From Naegleria lovaniensis (Eukaryota > Heterolobosea > Eutetramitea > Acrasida > Naegleriidae): 64,000 bases of DNA. The notes beneath the pieces are model-generated. The model made no database searches. It had not been told where the DNA came from and saw only the letters and a list, made by a program, of their open reading frames with translations. Location: NCBI RefSeq assembly GCF_003324165.1, contig NW_025407874.1, forward strand, positions 62,001 to 126,000. Direction: 5' to 3'. Both the position numbers and the translations under genes were made by a program. Of the stretch, positions 21,760-33,676 are shown in pieces; position 1 is the stretch's first letter; each line of letters begins with the position of its first letter.

Positions 21760-24700
21760 ATGATTGACCCAAAATCCTCACACGACTCTTCTTCATCAAC
21801 CCTTCCCACATATTCCGCAATACCAAGGAAAGAAATCTTTCGTATCAAATCGGCAAGATCTCATGAGCAAGCAGAAGCATCTTTTACTTCATTGTTGCTG
21901 CAACGACTCAAATACGCATGTTCATCATTGGTACGAGGAAGTGAATCAAAGTATGTTGCTCCTGGCAGAGATTTATTAGAATATGTCTGGGGTCATATTT
22001 TGTTGTGTTTTAAGATCCGATTAGAGAATGGGAAAAGAGCCACTTGTTCCGATGATGCCGATATTGCTGATATTTTGGAATTTTTCTCTCACGCTCATTG
22101 GATTTATTTACAACCTTCGATGAGAGAGAATTTATACATTGGATTTAATTTGAATATTTCACGAGCCTTGTATTACAATGCGAAAGTAGACGAAACCAAA
22201 AAAACATTTGACCTTTCCAAAGACTCGGACACTGGTGAATTTTCCACCAATTTTCTAATATCAAATCATGTCATTAGGAATTTGGATTGTGAACTAGCTT
22301 CTTCTTTGTTACGATATTTTGTGAACGTTTTCACAGAAGAAATGAACACAATTATTCAAGGAGGTGATAATACACTGAAATCAAAGGAGCTTTCTCTTGC
22401 AAAATATTTACAACAATATGAGTCTATCAAGCACATGTTGGAGACTATTAGAGATTACTATGTACATGACATGGATGAAAAGTTTGGAGCAGAAATACAG
22501 TTGAAAGAATGTATAGCGAAGGATCACTTGCCAGACGTGTCCAAACTTATCGCATGTATGAACTACATTGCCATAGACAATAGGCAGCGATCAGATTGCA
22601 AAGATATTCGCCTCTTCTTTCATCAACTCAAAAATGTGTATATTAAGCGACAATTGTTGGAACAAGTGGTGACACTCTCTTTCATTCATCATGAGAGCGA
22701 CTTATGCGAATTTATTCGAGACATATTTTCTGATTATATTACCTTTAGGCCTCGAACTTTGTCATTGAAGGACTTGATGTATGATCTTAATACTATCATT
22801 GCCAGTAAGAAGATCAAAAAGGTGACAGACGCTACGGGAATGACATTATGTTGCCTCTACTTGGTATTGAAGTCCTCTCATGCACAACCAAATGTTGAGT
22901 CCCTTCAACTAGATCCCTCTCAACATCAAGCATGCCAAGAATTTGCTGCTAATGATTTCAACATTGATGTGACGGATGAACTATTGGCACCTGAAATGAT
23001 TTTCCTTTTGCAAAATTTTGTCAGTAACGACAATGAAATGCAAGATGAATAGCTATGGCTCATTTTCTCGTTGCAATATTTTCTGAAAGCAACAAAACGA
23101 AATTCTTGCAAAAAATTTCAGGATTTCTGAAAATAAGCCAAAAAAAATACAAACAACAATCACGACACAGAATTCATCAGGCTGCAGAGAGAATGATTTC
23201 CAATCACATCAATCCCTCCGAGGAAGAACAAATTGTTTTTTTAGAGCACACATACGATATTTCAATTACATCAAGTGACGCTGATTTATCCTATTCATGT
23301 TTAATGTTTCAACGTTTGATAGGTTACCTCTCCAAAACCACACAGCACAGTAAGGTTAAAAAGATACCAGATAAAAACACCCTCCAACGTATTTGGAAGG
23401 CTATTCTCTCTTGTCACAAACACCACATTCAACAAGGATATCAACAACTCTCACTGCCCGATTTGGAAATTGCCAATGGCATTGACATTTTAACAGATAT
23501 TATTCCACTCTACTTTGATGGAGGGAGAATGACTGAAATGTTTCCTGGAATTGATATCCATCACAAATCCCAATATTATTGTTCAAGAAACGAGATGCAT
23601 ATCGAAGACTTTAAACTCTCCAGAGACGTCATTGAAAATTTAGCACGGCCTTATGGATCGAGATTGTTGAGATTTTTCAGCACTTTTTTCTTTGAACACA
23701 TGCTACACTTATTTCGAGTATTAGAAAAAGAATGTGGAAAGATGGAATATCATCGTGAAGTTGAGAAGTCTACAACAAGAGATGACTTACGAAAAACAGT
23801 CTTTTCAGAGTTTGCAATGCTCAAATATTCCGATAATATTGAGAATAAGGACAAAATTTCGACATCGATCAAACTTTATGTTTCCATGTTGAACGAGGAC
23901 AGCAACTTTTTCTCAAACATTCGCTACAATGTGAAAGACCAGAAGCATTTGGAAATGATATCAAAATTGCTTTCATGCCTTTATTGTTCTATGAGAGCTC
24001 ACACTAGAAATCAACACCACGATCTTACACTACTCTTTTCGCAAGATCAAACACAGTCAAACGATTTTATCAAATATTGTCTATTAGAACACTTTTTTGC
24101 ATGTTTTGACGATGAAGCGCGTGTATGTGCAGTGTTGGAGAGCATCTTTTCACACTATACCTCTGTCAATGGAAAGAGCATGAGAGGCATGTTGAGGCAG
24201 GTGAAGACCTACATTTCTTTCAAACATGTCAGAGGTCATCCAAATGCCTATGGAATGACACTGTGTTGCCTTCTCGTTCTATTGAGATTAATGACCTCCT
24301 CCTACGAACATCAACAACAGTTTGGAAAAGATGAGGAAGAACTCTTACTATTTTCTGAAGAAGATTATGAGAGCTGCAAAGCATTCGTTGCACATGGTCG
24401 TCAACTCTCTCTCTCTTTGGCATTGCATGAATCCATTCCCAACCATAAGAAGAGAAAAAGCAATAACAAAACAAAACAGAACGCCACAGATTCTAAAAAG
24501 AAAAAGTTGGATACTTTGAATGATACATTAATTTTGAGTGCCAGCGACAGCAACACAATACCAATGAGGCAGATGAAGAGGATATTGTATTGCGCTGTTC
24601 TCCTTCTCGTGGTTCATCTGTGAATAGTACTATAATCAATGAAGAACCACAGAATTCACAGCCAGTAGAGCCACAAGGCGCTACTCATCCACTCATCACT

Positions 24701-24769
24701 TGCAATGAATTACTTTGTCGTGACATTTTGGAAAAGCTCAAAACGTTTGTTGGACATGTTCGAGCTTGA
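21760..24769 (+). CDS. Unknown protein with two diverged copies of one domain
   Basis: Read here as one gene: exon 21760-23023, a 98-bp intron (GTAACG to TTTCAG), exon 23122-24769, about 970 residues. Without splicing, a stop at 23050 and a new ATG 5 bases later would make two genes with no spacer, which is less likely. I recognise no family. The two halves are related: VTDATGMTLCCLYLVLKSS matches HPNAYGMTLCCLLVLLRLM, and HVIRNLDCELASSLLRYF matches DVIENLARPYGSRLLRFF. Both halves are helical and Leu-rich. The tail is Lys/Asn-rich, with KKRKSNNKTKQ as a possible nuclear signal. The frame changes within 24551-24563; the coding character then continues in another frame to a TGA at 24767. Confidence 0.7.
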
Positions 24770-25068
24770 CCTCCAGAACTTGAATTATTTTATGTAAACT
24801 CGAGTCCTTTCTAATTTGTCCATCCTTCCAAAAACGTATTTCAAGGCAAGTCCACCAAAACTCGGTGCCGTTCATTTCTGTATCAAACAATTTCGAATAC
24901 AGGAACAAAACTGAATATACTTTCTCTGAATGTAAATGAAAATTTATTGTGTGTTTGGTAATTGTGTTTCACCGATTGTTGTTTTCTTCAAACTTTCGTC
25001 ATCGTTGATTCCTCGTTGATTCTTCAGGCTTTGTCCAAAAAAATATTTCAATTTATCAACAAACAAAG
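24770..25068. other. Intergenic 3'/5' region
   Basis: About 300 bp between co-directional genes. AT-rich; presumed to hold the 3' end of the preceding gene and the PDHA1 promoter. No motif stands out. Confidence 0.5.
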
Positions 25069-26869
25069 ATGATGAAAAAGTTGGCCATCAACACAACGGC
25101 TAAGCGTTGTGGCTCAGTGAGTACCGAGACCATTCAAAAGATGTTGTTCTCTCAACAACACAGATTTGAATCCAAGGCTCATGTTTTCAAGATTGATAAG
25201 GTAAGAGGAGGATTTTTTTGATGTGTTTGATGATAATGATGATGTATTGGGATGTTGTATTTGATGGTGATTTGGCCTGTTGTTGGAAAACTATGATGAC
25301 GGTACGCGATTTACGTAAAATGGTTCATGATGAATATCAATTTTATGTGTGGGTGGCTGCAATGTTTTATAATGATGACAATACTCTTCATGATGGTTGT
25401 AATTATGCTACCATTCTTCAAATCTTTAACACCTCTCAACATGAAATGATATCCGATATCATTGGTGTATACATTTACACTTTTTGTTTAATAATTGACA
25501 CTTGGTGCTACTTGTCTCAATGCAAATTGATTGGCAATCCGATAATCATCATCATCTAATTGATAATCGTCATGATTGATCATGTTGTTGTATCGTAACA
25601 ACAGGAAAAGGCATACAAATTCCATCTTCCACAAAAACACATGCAAGGTATCACATTCACAGGTCCAAAGGAACAAGTTGAATTTACCAAGGAAAAGTTA
25701 ATGGAAATGTATCGCTTGATGGCTTTGATTAGAAGATTTGAATTGGTTTCTGACCAACAATACAAGGCTCGTAACATTCGTGGTTTCTGTCACTTGTACA
25801 GTGGTCAAGAAGCTGTCTGTGTTGGAATTGAAGAAGCAACTACTCGTCAAGACTCCATCATTACTGCTTACCGTGACCATGGTTTCCAATTGGTGAGAGG
25901 AGGAAGTGTTGAAAGTACTATGGCTGAGCAGTTAGGTCGTGTTACTGGTTGCAGTAAGGGAAAGGGTGGTTCAATGCACATGTACAATGTTCCAAACAAA
26001 TTTTATGGTGGTAACGGTATTGTAGGTGCTCAAGTCCCAGTTGGTGCTGGTTTGGCTTTCGCTCATCAATATTTGGATAGATTGAACAAGAAGGATGTTA
26101 AGGATAGAAATGTCTGTTTCACACTTTATGGAGACGGTGCTGCTAATGTGAGTTTCTTTGTTTTGAGAATTCATTTTGATTTGATTGACACCTCAATTTT
26201 TTAATACTGATACCGTTTACTGATACACACGCTTTGAATCATTGATTGTACTGACACGACAAATTATAATTTACATGAATTTTCATCAAAATTGAACAGC
26301 AAGGACAAGTTTTTGAAGCATTCAACATGGCCAAGTTGTGGCACATTCCAGTCGTCTTTGTCTGTGAAAATAACAAGTATGGTATGGCCACTCCTGTGGG
26401 TCGTTCCAGCGCCTCTACTGATTACTATGAAAGAGGAGATTACATCCCAGGTATTTGGGTTGATGGACAAGACATTTTCGCTGTCTATGAGGCTTCTCGT
26501 TATGCTAAGGAGTATGCTCAACAATATGGTCCAATTGTTCTTGAAACTGAGACTTACAGATACTATGGTCACTCAATGTCTGATCCAGGTATCACCTACA
26601 GAACAAGAGAAGAAGTCCAACAAGTAAGAGCAAGCAGAGATCCAATTGTTAGAATGAAGAATCGTTTGATTGAACAAGGTATTGCAACTGAGGATGAATT
26701 CAAGGCAATTGATGAGCAAGTCAAGGATGAAGTTCAACAAGGTACTGAAAAGGCTCTCCAAGCTCCACTTCCACCAGCTCATGAGCTTGTTGAGGATGTT
26801 TTGGTTGACAAGGAATACTTTGTTAGAGGAAGATGGATTGGTGAAACATGGAATGTAGTTCAACAATAA
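25069..26869 (+). CDS. PDHA1: Pyruvate dehydrogenase E1 component, alpha subunit
   Basis: Three exons, 25069-25200, 25605-26147 and 26300-26869, 414 residues. Intron boundaries (GTAAGA..ACAG, GTGAGT..ACAG) are both in phase 0. The alpha-beta E1 decarboxylates pyruvate with thiamine diphosphate and feeds acetyl-CoA to the TCA cycle in the mitochondrial matrix. Seen: a leader rich in Lys, Thr and Ser, [25 protein letters not shown], the TPP motif from YGDGAANQGQVFEA to VFVCENN split by intron 2, and the phosphorylation loop [18 protein letters not shown], whose Ser is the usual regulatory site of PDH kinase. Length is normal for the family. Intron 1 (404 bp) is the longest in the window. Confidence 0.96.
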
Positions 26870-26950
26870 TTGGTCATGCAAGTAAATATTTATTCTAAAT
26901 TTCTCGAAAAATTGACGTTTGTGCTGTTTTAATTCTAATGATATTAACCA

Positions 26951-27824
26951 TTATTGGAAAATTTGAATTCTGTGATTTGATGAATCTGCGACGTAAAGTG
27001 TTCCTGTCTGTTCATCTAAATCCATCCGAACGTTTTACATGACCTTGCCCGAACAGTAGCTCTGATTGCCATAATATCGTTTCTGATGATGGGCAGCGTC
27101 GCAACTTGCGGATGTGTCCGTTCTGGACTACAAACAAAGTGTCATTTGTATCAGTGATATCAATCCCCGATAAATCATCCAGTTGGATACCATTGTGATT
27201 TTTGTCAATTTTGTACAAGACATCTCCTGTTTTAGAATTCAGAGCAGTAATTTGATCCACATAACAAACATAGATGATGTTTGATGAATAACGATCACGA
27301 GAGCTCACAATTCCTCGAGCATTGCAAATTGCTGATTGCTGCCAAATATAATTACTTGCCCCTTGTTTCTCTAATACTGTCTTTAAATCGTATTTTACAA
27401 CACTGTCATTTCCTCCATAAATCAAAGCATCGTTATTATTTCCATCATAATTTTCTTCGACATGAAAATATGGAGGTTTTTCTTTAGCTACAAAGATTCC
27501 CAACCTTTTGTGAGTTTTCAAATCAAAAAAACTAAACGTATACTCTTCGCTACTTAAAGCTACAAGACAATTCAAGCTATGAGATATTCTTACTTCAATA
27601 ACATCTTCCAATTCAATAGAAGCAACAAGCTGAAATTCCAAAGAGAAGGGAATTTTACGTTTACATTTTCTCATCTTGTTGTAAAACTCGGAAACAATAT
27701 TCGGATCCCACAGATTTCCAATTTGACATAAATCATGTAATATAATTTTTACTTGTTCATCATCATTATGAAATTTCAGGAACCTGTGGTTAGCAGTTAA
27801 CGAGCTGCTGCTCTGTGAGTTCAT
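26951..27824 (-). CDS. NHL-type beta-propeller protein
   Basis: About 290 residues. Most of it lies in the frame 27824-27012 and ends in a neighbouring frame at 26951. The terminal part in the second frame reads MDLDEQTGTLYVADSSNHRI, a typical NHL repeat with its D-x-x-x-G-x-LYVAD-x-x-N-x-R pattern, so the frame change near 27032-27036 (an A run; here one base too many) hides the true end. Earlier blades are visible as GIDITDTNDTLFVVQNG and NIIYVCYVDQITALNSKTGD. N-terminal residues 30-80 resemble an F-box-like helical lead but lack clear motifs. NHL propellers bind proteins or RNA; no enzymatic residues are visible. The start has an A-run context. Confidence 0.65.
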
Positions 27825-28126
27825 TTTTTTTTTGGTTCTCTTGTTACAACCATGATGCTGAACTTGGTGAATTCTAGATTCAAATTCCTGTCTTGCACAG
27901 GACTATCTTGTTCAAATCTTTTTGATTTAAGGTTTTAACCTTAATTTGTCATTTATTCGTTGACAAAAGTCATCACGTTTTTTGTCATTAAACTCGTTCA
28001 TCGCTACTTCTCTTTTTCAGTTGCGGAGCAAAGCTATCTGTGCTGAACGTCACAGCCATGCTCGCTCTTTAATTCCGAATGTTGCACTTTGGATTTTCCA
28101 GGCGCCCGTTTTACCATAACATCTTC
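27825..28126. other. Intergenic, no gene seen
   Basis: 302 bp between the start of the NHL gene and the end of the F-box/LRR gene, both on the minus strand. It holds an 18-bp near-palindrome TTAAGGTTTTAACCTTAA at 27927-27944 (8-bp arms, 2-base loop). Nothing else is recognised. Confidence 0.5.
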
Positions 28127-29221
28127 TCAACAATCAATTGTCGTTTTCTTCCAACATTCACGCGTAGCAAAATATTTGACATCTTCTCTGCCAAATCTAT
28201 TGTTATAAATATCTAAATTAGTCAAATTCTTCAAGGTTTCACTTGCAGCAATATTTTTAACACCTTCACTTCCAATTCCATTAGAGCTCAGATTCAAAGA
28301 AGTCAAATTCTTCAAGAATTCGCTCGTGGCAATATATTTAGCACCATCACTACCAATTATATTGTGATAAAGATCCAAAGAAGTCAAATTCTTTAAGGAT
28401 TCACTTGTAGCAATATATTTAACACCTTCACTGCCAATTTCATTGAAAGACAGATTCAAATAAGTCAAATTCTTCAACCACTCACTTGAAGAAATGTATT
28501 GGACAGCTCTATTGCCAATTCGATTGTCATACAGATTTAAAGTAGTCAAATTTTTCAAACATTCACTTGTGGCAATATGTATACCACCTTCACTGCCAAT
28601 TCTATTCCATCCCAGATCCAAAGAAGTCAAATTGTTCAACCGTTCACTTTTAGAAATATATTTAACACCTTCATTGTCGATTCTATTGCGATAAAGATTC
28701 AAATAAGTCAAATTCCTCAAGGTTTCACTTGCGGCAATGTATTTAACACCTTCACTGCCAATTTCATTGAAAGACAGGTTCAAGTAAGTCAAATTTTTCA
28801 ACCATTCACTTTCAGCAATATATTTAACACCTTCAATACCAATTTCATTATAATAGAGATCCAAAGAAGTCAAATTCTTCAAACATTCACAATCAGCAAA
28901 AAGTTTGATTGATTTACCATCTTGTTTGAAGTGATTTTGTTTGAACGATAATGAGAGAGGTTTTTGAAATGATACTTGTCTCCATTGTTTTGAAATTTTC
29001 ATACAAATTTGAATAATAAACATTGAATCAAGGAAATGAAGAATTTCAAAAATAATATCATCAACGAAAGGTCCATTGATCGCGTTAGAGCTTGTCGGAG
29101 AGAAAACATCTTTTTCATCATGATCATTGACCATTATTGATGATGAATATGTTGCTTCAACAACACCGGTTTCAATAGATGGTGAGAGTTTTCTCTTTTC
29201 AGAGGCGCAAGTATTTATCAT
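28127..29221 (-). CDS. F-box / leucine-rich repeat protein (RNI-like)
   Basis: About 364 residues from the ATG at 29221. Seen: an F-box-like segment at about 48-90 (FVDDIIFEILHFLDSMFIIQ..ISKQWRQ) followed by nine near-regular 24-residue leucine-rich repeats of the type LKNLTSLDLYYNEIGIEG. This is the ribonuclease-inhibitor/Skp2-like form. Likely a substrate adaptor of an SCF ubiquitin ligase. The repeats are so alike (NLT.L.L..N.IGSEGVKYIA) that they also stand out at the DNA level with a 72-bp period, pointing to recent expansion. C terminus ends in an irregular cap with two cysteines. Similar in plan to the gene at 37534-38822. Confidence 0.85.
   Translation of the reverse strand: MINTCASEKRKLSPSIETGVVEATYSSSIMVNDHDEKDVFSPTSSNAINGPFVDDIIFEILHFLDSMFIIQICMKISKQWRQVSFQKPLSLSFKQNHFKQDGKSIKLFADCECLKNLTSLDLYYNEIGIEGVKYIAESEWLKNLTYLNLSFNEIGSEGVKYIAASETLRNLTYLNLYRNRIDNEGVKYISKSERLNNLTSLDLGWNRIGSEGGIHIATSECLKNLTTLNLYDNRIGNRAVQYISSSEWLKNLTYLNLSFNEIGSEGVKYIATSESLKNLTSLDLYHNIIGSDGAKYIATSEFLKNLTSLNLSSNGIGSEGVKNIAASETLKNLTNLDIYNNRFGREDVKYFATRECWKKTTIDC
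28150..28890 (-). repeat. 72-bp tandem repeats coding for LRRs
   Basis: About nine to ten direct repeats of 72 bp inside the F-box/LRR gene. Recurring plus-strand blocks include AAGTCAAATTCTTCAA and TTTAACACCTTCACTGCCAAT. Divergence between units is low in the central copies. Confidence 0.85.
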
Positions 29222-29274
29222 TGGTGGAAGAAGCAATTTTTTTTTGTTTTTAAATCTAGACTAATGTTCGCTCT

Positions 29275-29756
29275 TTAATTCCTAATGTTGCTGTTACTTG
29301 TTGCTCGAGTGTTTCCAAAAAGTGACTTGATTCCATCATCCACATTATTGTAATTCAATGGATCATCTGCATCTTCTTCCTTTGTTTTTGGAATAAGGTT
29401 AGCAAATTCCAACACGGAGGACGTTGCTTGTTTGAAAAATGCATAAACTATATAAGATCTTTGGCGCTTGTGTTTGTCAAGTACTAATTGCTGTCCAAAT
29501 ACATACAAACTCCCAGGATTTCATCATTTGGGATACAGTGTTTGAGTTGCGATTCAACAAGATTAAAAGAAGAACAACAAAACCGTTTTTGTGAACCTTT
29601 CTGGCTTCTTCTCCTCCTCCTTTGAATTTGTGCCGTTGAAATGAAAAAACTCTCCTTGGTTGAAAATAGTGTTGTTGAAGCCTTAACACACACATTCATC
29701 ATCAATAATGATCCATGATGGTGATGAAAAAGATGATGAATGGAGACAAGTGTCAT
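29275..29756 (-). CDS. Hypothetical protein, frame split
   Basis: About 160 residues if the two frames 29756-29506 and about 29510-29275 belong together. They meet near 29506-29511 at a T run with one base short, as in other genes here, and the combined length is then a multiple of three. Seen: His-rich start, an Arg-rich stretch (QRRRRRSQKGSQKR), IPNDEILG, then YVFGQQLVLDKHKRQRSYIV and an acidic, Asn-rich end. No domain recognised. Three frames overlap in the first half and I cannot prove which is used. It may be a real small gene or a remnant. Confidence 0.35.
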
Positions 29757-30182
29757 TTCAAAAACCTCTCATTGTCATTCAAACGAATCAATTCAATTTT
29801 AAGATATCCAATGGGTTTGATATTAAACAATATATATACGATATATCCCTTGAGATAATAAATATCTGAGAAAAAAAAAGCGAAGTTGTTAATTGGTTCA
29901 TAAATGAGATCACATTACTTTCATTCAAAGCCATTGATGATAGGCATGAAAATTGTTGTTCTTACTGCACGTTCCAGCAAATGATAAGAACACAATCCAA
30001 ACAATGAATTCGTTTCGGACGGATAGAGGATCGATTGAAATCTCACATCACTAAAAATTAAGCTTGCTCAAGTCTTCATCTCTGTTTGTTGCTAATCACT
30101 TGTTGACAACATTGTTCCACCTCTTGTTTGAAAGTATGTAACTTTCTATCCACATTTTCCTGAATGTACTCGGTAGAAAGTT
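29757..30182. other. Intergenic, no gene seen
   Basis: 426 bp, AT-rich with TATATATACGATATATC near 29830-29847 and an A run near 29871. Lies between the end of the gene at 30183 and the start of the one at 29756 (both minus), so it likely holds the promoter of the latter. Nothing further identified. Confidence 0.5.
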
Positions 30183-31009
30183 TCATCTTTCATTATTTCC
30201 ATGTTTCAATTGGTATAATAATAAAAGCTCTTCAGTTGAGTGGACATTACCATACAACTTGTCTCGTTCAATATTTTGTTTTGCCTTTAAGAGTAGCGAT
30301 TTTCTTATGAAGGGAAGTAAATGATTGTGTACACACTTGGTGTGGAATGCTGAATGTAGCAATTCTAATCTATTCTCTACAAGGTTATCAGCCATTGAGT
30401 CCTTACGGTTCGACAATGCTGTCGATGAATTGTTCCTTCTTCCATTTACAACTTTGAGACTTGCATCAATATTGATTTCACCAAGTGAATGATTTTGCTT
30501 GATGCGTGAGAGAAAATCTCTACACACAGTTCCATATTCATTCATAAATGTTTTCAATTTTCGGACTCGCTTCAGTTGCTTTGGAATTGATGATCCAACA
30601 GACAATGATTTCAAGGAACGGTTATTTTCGTTATTTCTTAACTGGGAAGAAGAATTTTCTTGTGATGATTCTTGTTGTTGTACTCTCATCAAGGTTTGCT
30701 CAATAGCATTCAATTCCTTCACTTGTTGATCCACCCTATAATCAGAATATAATAAATAATATTCAACGGTTTCATAGAGAGTCATCTTTCGTTGTTGGTT
30801 TAACAATTCGTCATGAGTAATGAATTGTCGGGATGATGTTGCTTGTTGTGAAGCGGATGTTGTTTCCTCTTCATCTCGTTCCATCGGTTCTTCATCATAT
30901 TCTTCTTCGTTGTTGGAATTTACATTTTGATATTGTTGTTGTAAAGAAATTGTTGGTTCTTCTTCGGAGTGGAATCTTCGTCTCTGTCGATGGTACGATC
31001 AGGCAGCAT
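30183..31009 (-). CDS. Hypothetical helical protein
   Basis: About 275 residues. The main frame (30884-30183) continues upstream without an ATG through QQQYQNVNSNNEEEYDEEP. A neighbouring frame begins with a good ATG at 31009 (MLPDRTIDRDEDSTP). The two meet near 30961-30968 at a CC pair where one base appears missing. Seen: an acidic, Gln/Asn-rich N terminus, helices with QFITHDELLNQQRKMTLYET, a basic central helix (KQLKRVRKLKTFMNEYG), and a Leu-rich C terminus. No family is recognised, and no membrane segment or signal is present. Confidence 0.55.
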
Positions 31010-31174
31010 GTTGACGCATTTTTTTGTGGATGGTTTTAGAGAAGGAACGGTGTTGCAACGAATAAACTTTGATAAAGTGAATAAGAAGGAATGGTACTGC
31101 AATCAATAGGCTGTATGTTGATCTAGAGAACAGTTTTCAAAAGTAATACATTTAATTCTCATAAAAATATTAGT

Positions 31175-33676
31175 CTATGGCTTGGATAAAAATTCTCTTT
31201 TAAGGATTTCTTGAAAATATTCGTTATCAATTTTTTGACATAATTCCAAAGGTGTAATGTTCTGCTTATTGGGAAGGGAGATTAATTTGTGTGACTTTCG
31301 AAGCAATTTCAATAGCAAGACAGTATTGACATGTTCTATGGACATGTTAGATTTGAGGTAGAGATGTAAAATATTGTCTCCTTTTTCTTCCACTCGCGCA
31401 TTCTCAAAATCCTCGAGCGGCATGTGGTCAATAATGCTTTCCATTAACAACCCTCCATTATGAGGACAACGAACAAATAAAATACCAATCAAGGGAATGT
31501 CCAAATGTCCTCCTTACCAAATGACGTGCTACATTTGACTTTTCTAATCACTGTTTTAGTTAAGAGATCCATGTTGTGAATTAAAAAGAAAGAAATAAGG
31601 CTCTCTAGTTCCGAAAATTTGGATCCACGTAAATATGCTACCAATAGTGATAATAACATCTGTTCGTCGAATTGAGAATGTACAATCTCGAGTACCTTAG
31701 AAAGCAACACACGTGGCTTCTTATTATCACAAACAAAGAATGGAAGCTCTAGTTGTTGTTTCCAAAAATGCCAACCATAATCCATGGCCAACATCATGGT
31801 CTTGATGTTCGACATGTTCATAGAATTTGAAATGTTAAAAAATCTTCCGTGTTGATACTCGTTGCATAAATACACAAGATATTGCAGTAAACATTGGCAA
31901 GTGTCAGTGTGTGGCTCAATAGTTGTTGACATTACGTTTTCACATGGAAAATTACACGTCTTAATCATGTAGTCGAGAACCTCTTTAGCATGTCCAATAT
32001 TCGAGAGTTGTGTTTGAAAAAGTCCACATACTAATCGATCATTGTACGCACCAAATGCAGAGATAGATGGATTGTAGCTGAATAAATATTCAATAAGAAT
32101 CATTCTCATCGAAGGATGAAATTCAGTCAAATATTCAATGATCTGCCATGGGTTTCGTTCCTCTATGATTTGGTCAATATCGGAGAGTGGTGCTGTACTA
32201 AAGTTAAAAACCTCATGTCCCGTCCTGAATTTGATGATCTTTTTAAGGCTAGACAAGTTAATACACTGCTCATTGGTGATATAGCTCGATTTCATGGTAG
32301 TTATTTCTTCAAGAGTCTGATTGGAAAAAGAATCTGGAAGTTTACAAGGACATAATAAATCCAACTTTTTGAGTCTCTTACATTGTTTAAGGACGACATG
32401 GAGCAAAAACTCTGACATTTCCTGAAGCAATACCAATCTCTCAATGGTGGTGTTGTTTCCAATAAACTCTTCAATAGGGAGATATTGATACTCATCCAAA
32501 TATGGTGCAGTCCATGAGACATGAGCAACAGGATGGACATTTCCATAATGCTCAGTTGGGCTCATAAAAGTAAATGGTGAGCTAGTTTTCGTGGTACGTT
32601 TCTGACGAATACCTTTGAGGCTCAACAACGATGTGTGGCTCTCTGAAAAGATGTCAACAGGTGATGAGCTGGAATCAATTGGCGTCTCAGGTTCCAAATT
32701 TTGATCGTCTGACGTTGCTGCACTTTCTGGTTGAGTCCGAAAATACTCGTTGTTAAGGATCCAGGCAGGAATGAAGAATTGGTACCACTACTACTACTAC
32801 TGGAACTCCAACCAGCTGCAAAACCAGAAGTCTGTGCAACACTACTTCCAAAGATGGGTTTTCCAAAAGGTGTAGCTCCATCACTCTCGTTGGTGGCTGT
32901 CGTGGTACTACTACTACTACTTTTTAGTATTTTCAATTGTTCAACATCCTCGCTATACAAATAGATACTGTCTTCAGACAAGGGAAGTTTTCCATGACTT
33001 TCTTTGAATAATCTCTGTTTGCGGAGAAACGAGAGGAAGTAATTCATGGCCCATATGGTCGAGTCCTTGTCAGAAATGTTCAAAATAATTTCTCGTACTT
33101 GTAAGATACTTGTCATCATGCGACGATTGAAAGCCTTACTAATGACTCGCATCTTGTGATAGGTAACGATGGGTTGATCCATTCGATATTCCACATGTTC
33201 TTCTCGTTGAATGGAAGGTACCTTTTTCCATCATGATCCTGAACGCTGTTATGATCATTACGATTGGTTCGGTATGGAACTCCAATTTCATCCATGAACT
33301 GATCATTACGTTCGAGAGAGGACCAACGAGAATAAGTGGGAATGTATTCCATGATATCATATTTGATATTTTCATCTAACAATGAGAGAAGTTTGATATC
33401 TAGCACATCATGATGAGCAGCAGTTGAGTATTGTTGTTGATTCTTCTTCTTGTTCTTTTGATCATCATAAATCCATCTCTTGGCTAAATCACAAACATTT
33501 CCGTACTGTACAGAGATTGCCTTCTTCAACTCGGAATCGTCATCCTCTTCCAGAAATTCACTCAATTTTCTGCTTCGGAGTTGTAGCTGCTCTGGTTCAG
33601 TACGGAGGACTTGATCCACCAGATTGGCCACTTCTTGACATTCAATGTCGATGAGAGTGGATCCAAATGAAAACAT
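31175..33676 (-). CDS. Large unknown protein with ankyrin-like C terminus, frame broken three times
   Basis: Four overlapping minus-strand frames follow one another: 33676-33116, 33194-32622, 32697-31489 and 31504-31175. Coding character passes from one to the next near 33233-33238 (an A run on the coding strand), 32765-32780 and 31510-31516. Each step lacks one base, and the sum gives about 834 residues. Seen: a helical, acidic N terminus, a Ser/Thr-rich spacer (about 285-340), an LRR-like part (CKRLKKLDLLCPCKLP, NLSSLKKI), a helical middle and an ankyrin-like end (GDNILHLYLKS, NITPLELCQKIDNEYFQEIL). No enzyme motif. I treat it as a host gene hit by sequence indels; true decay or missed introns are alternatives. 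Confidence 0.55.

Noticed and set aside
25218-25559. 113-codon frame inside PDHA1 intron 1
   Set aside because: It lies wholly within an intron with good splice sites, is Met/Ile/Tyr-rich as expected from AT-rich DNA, and lacks domain signs.
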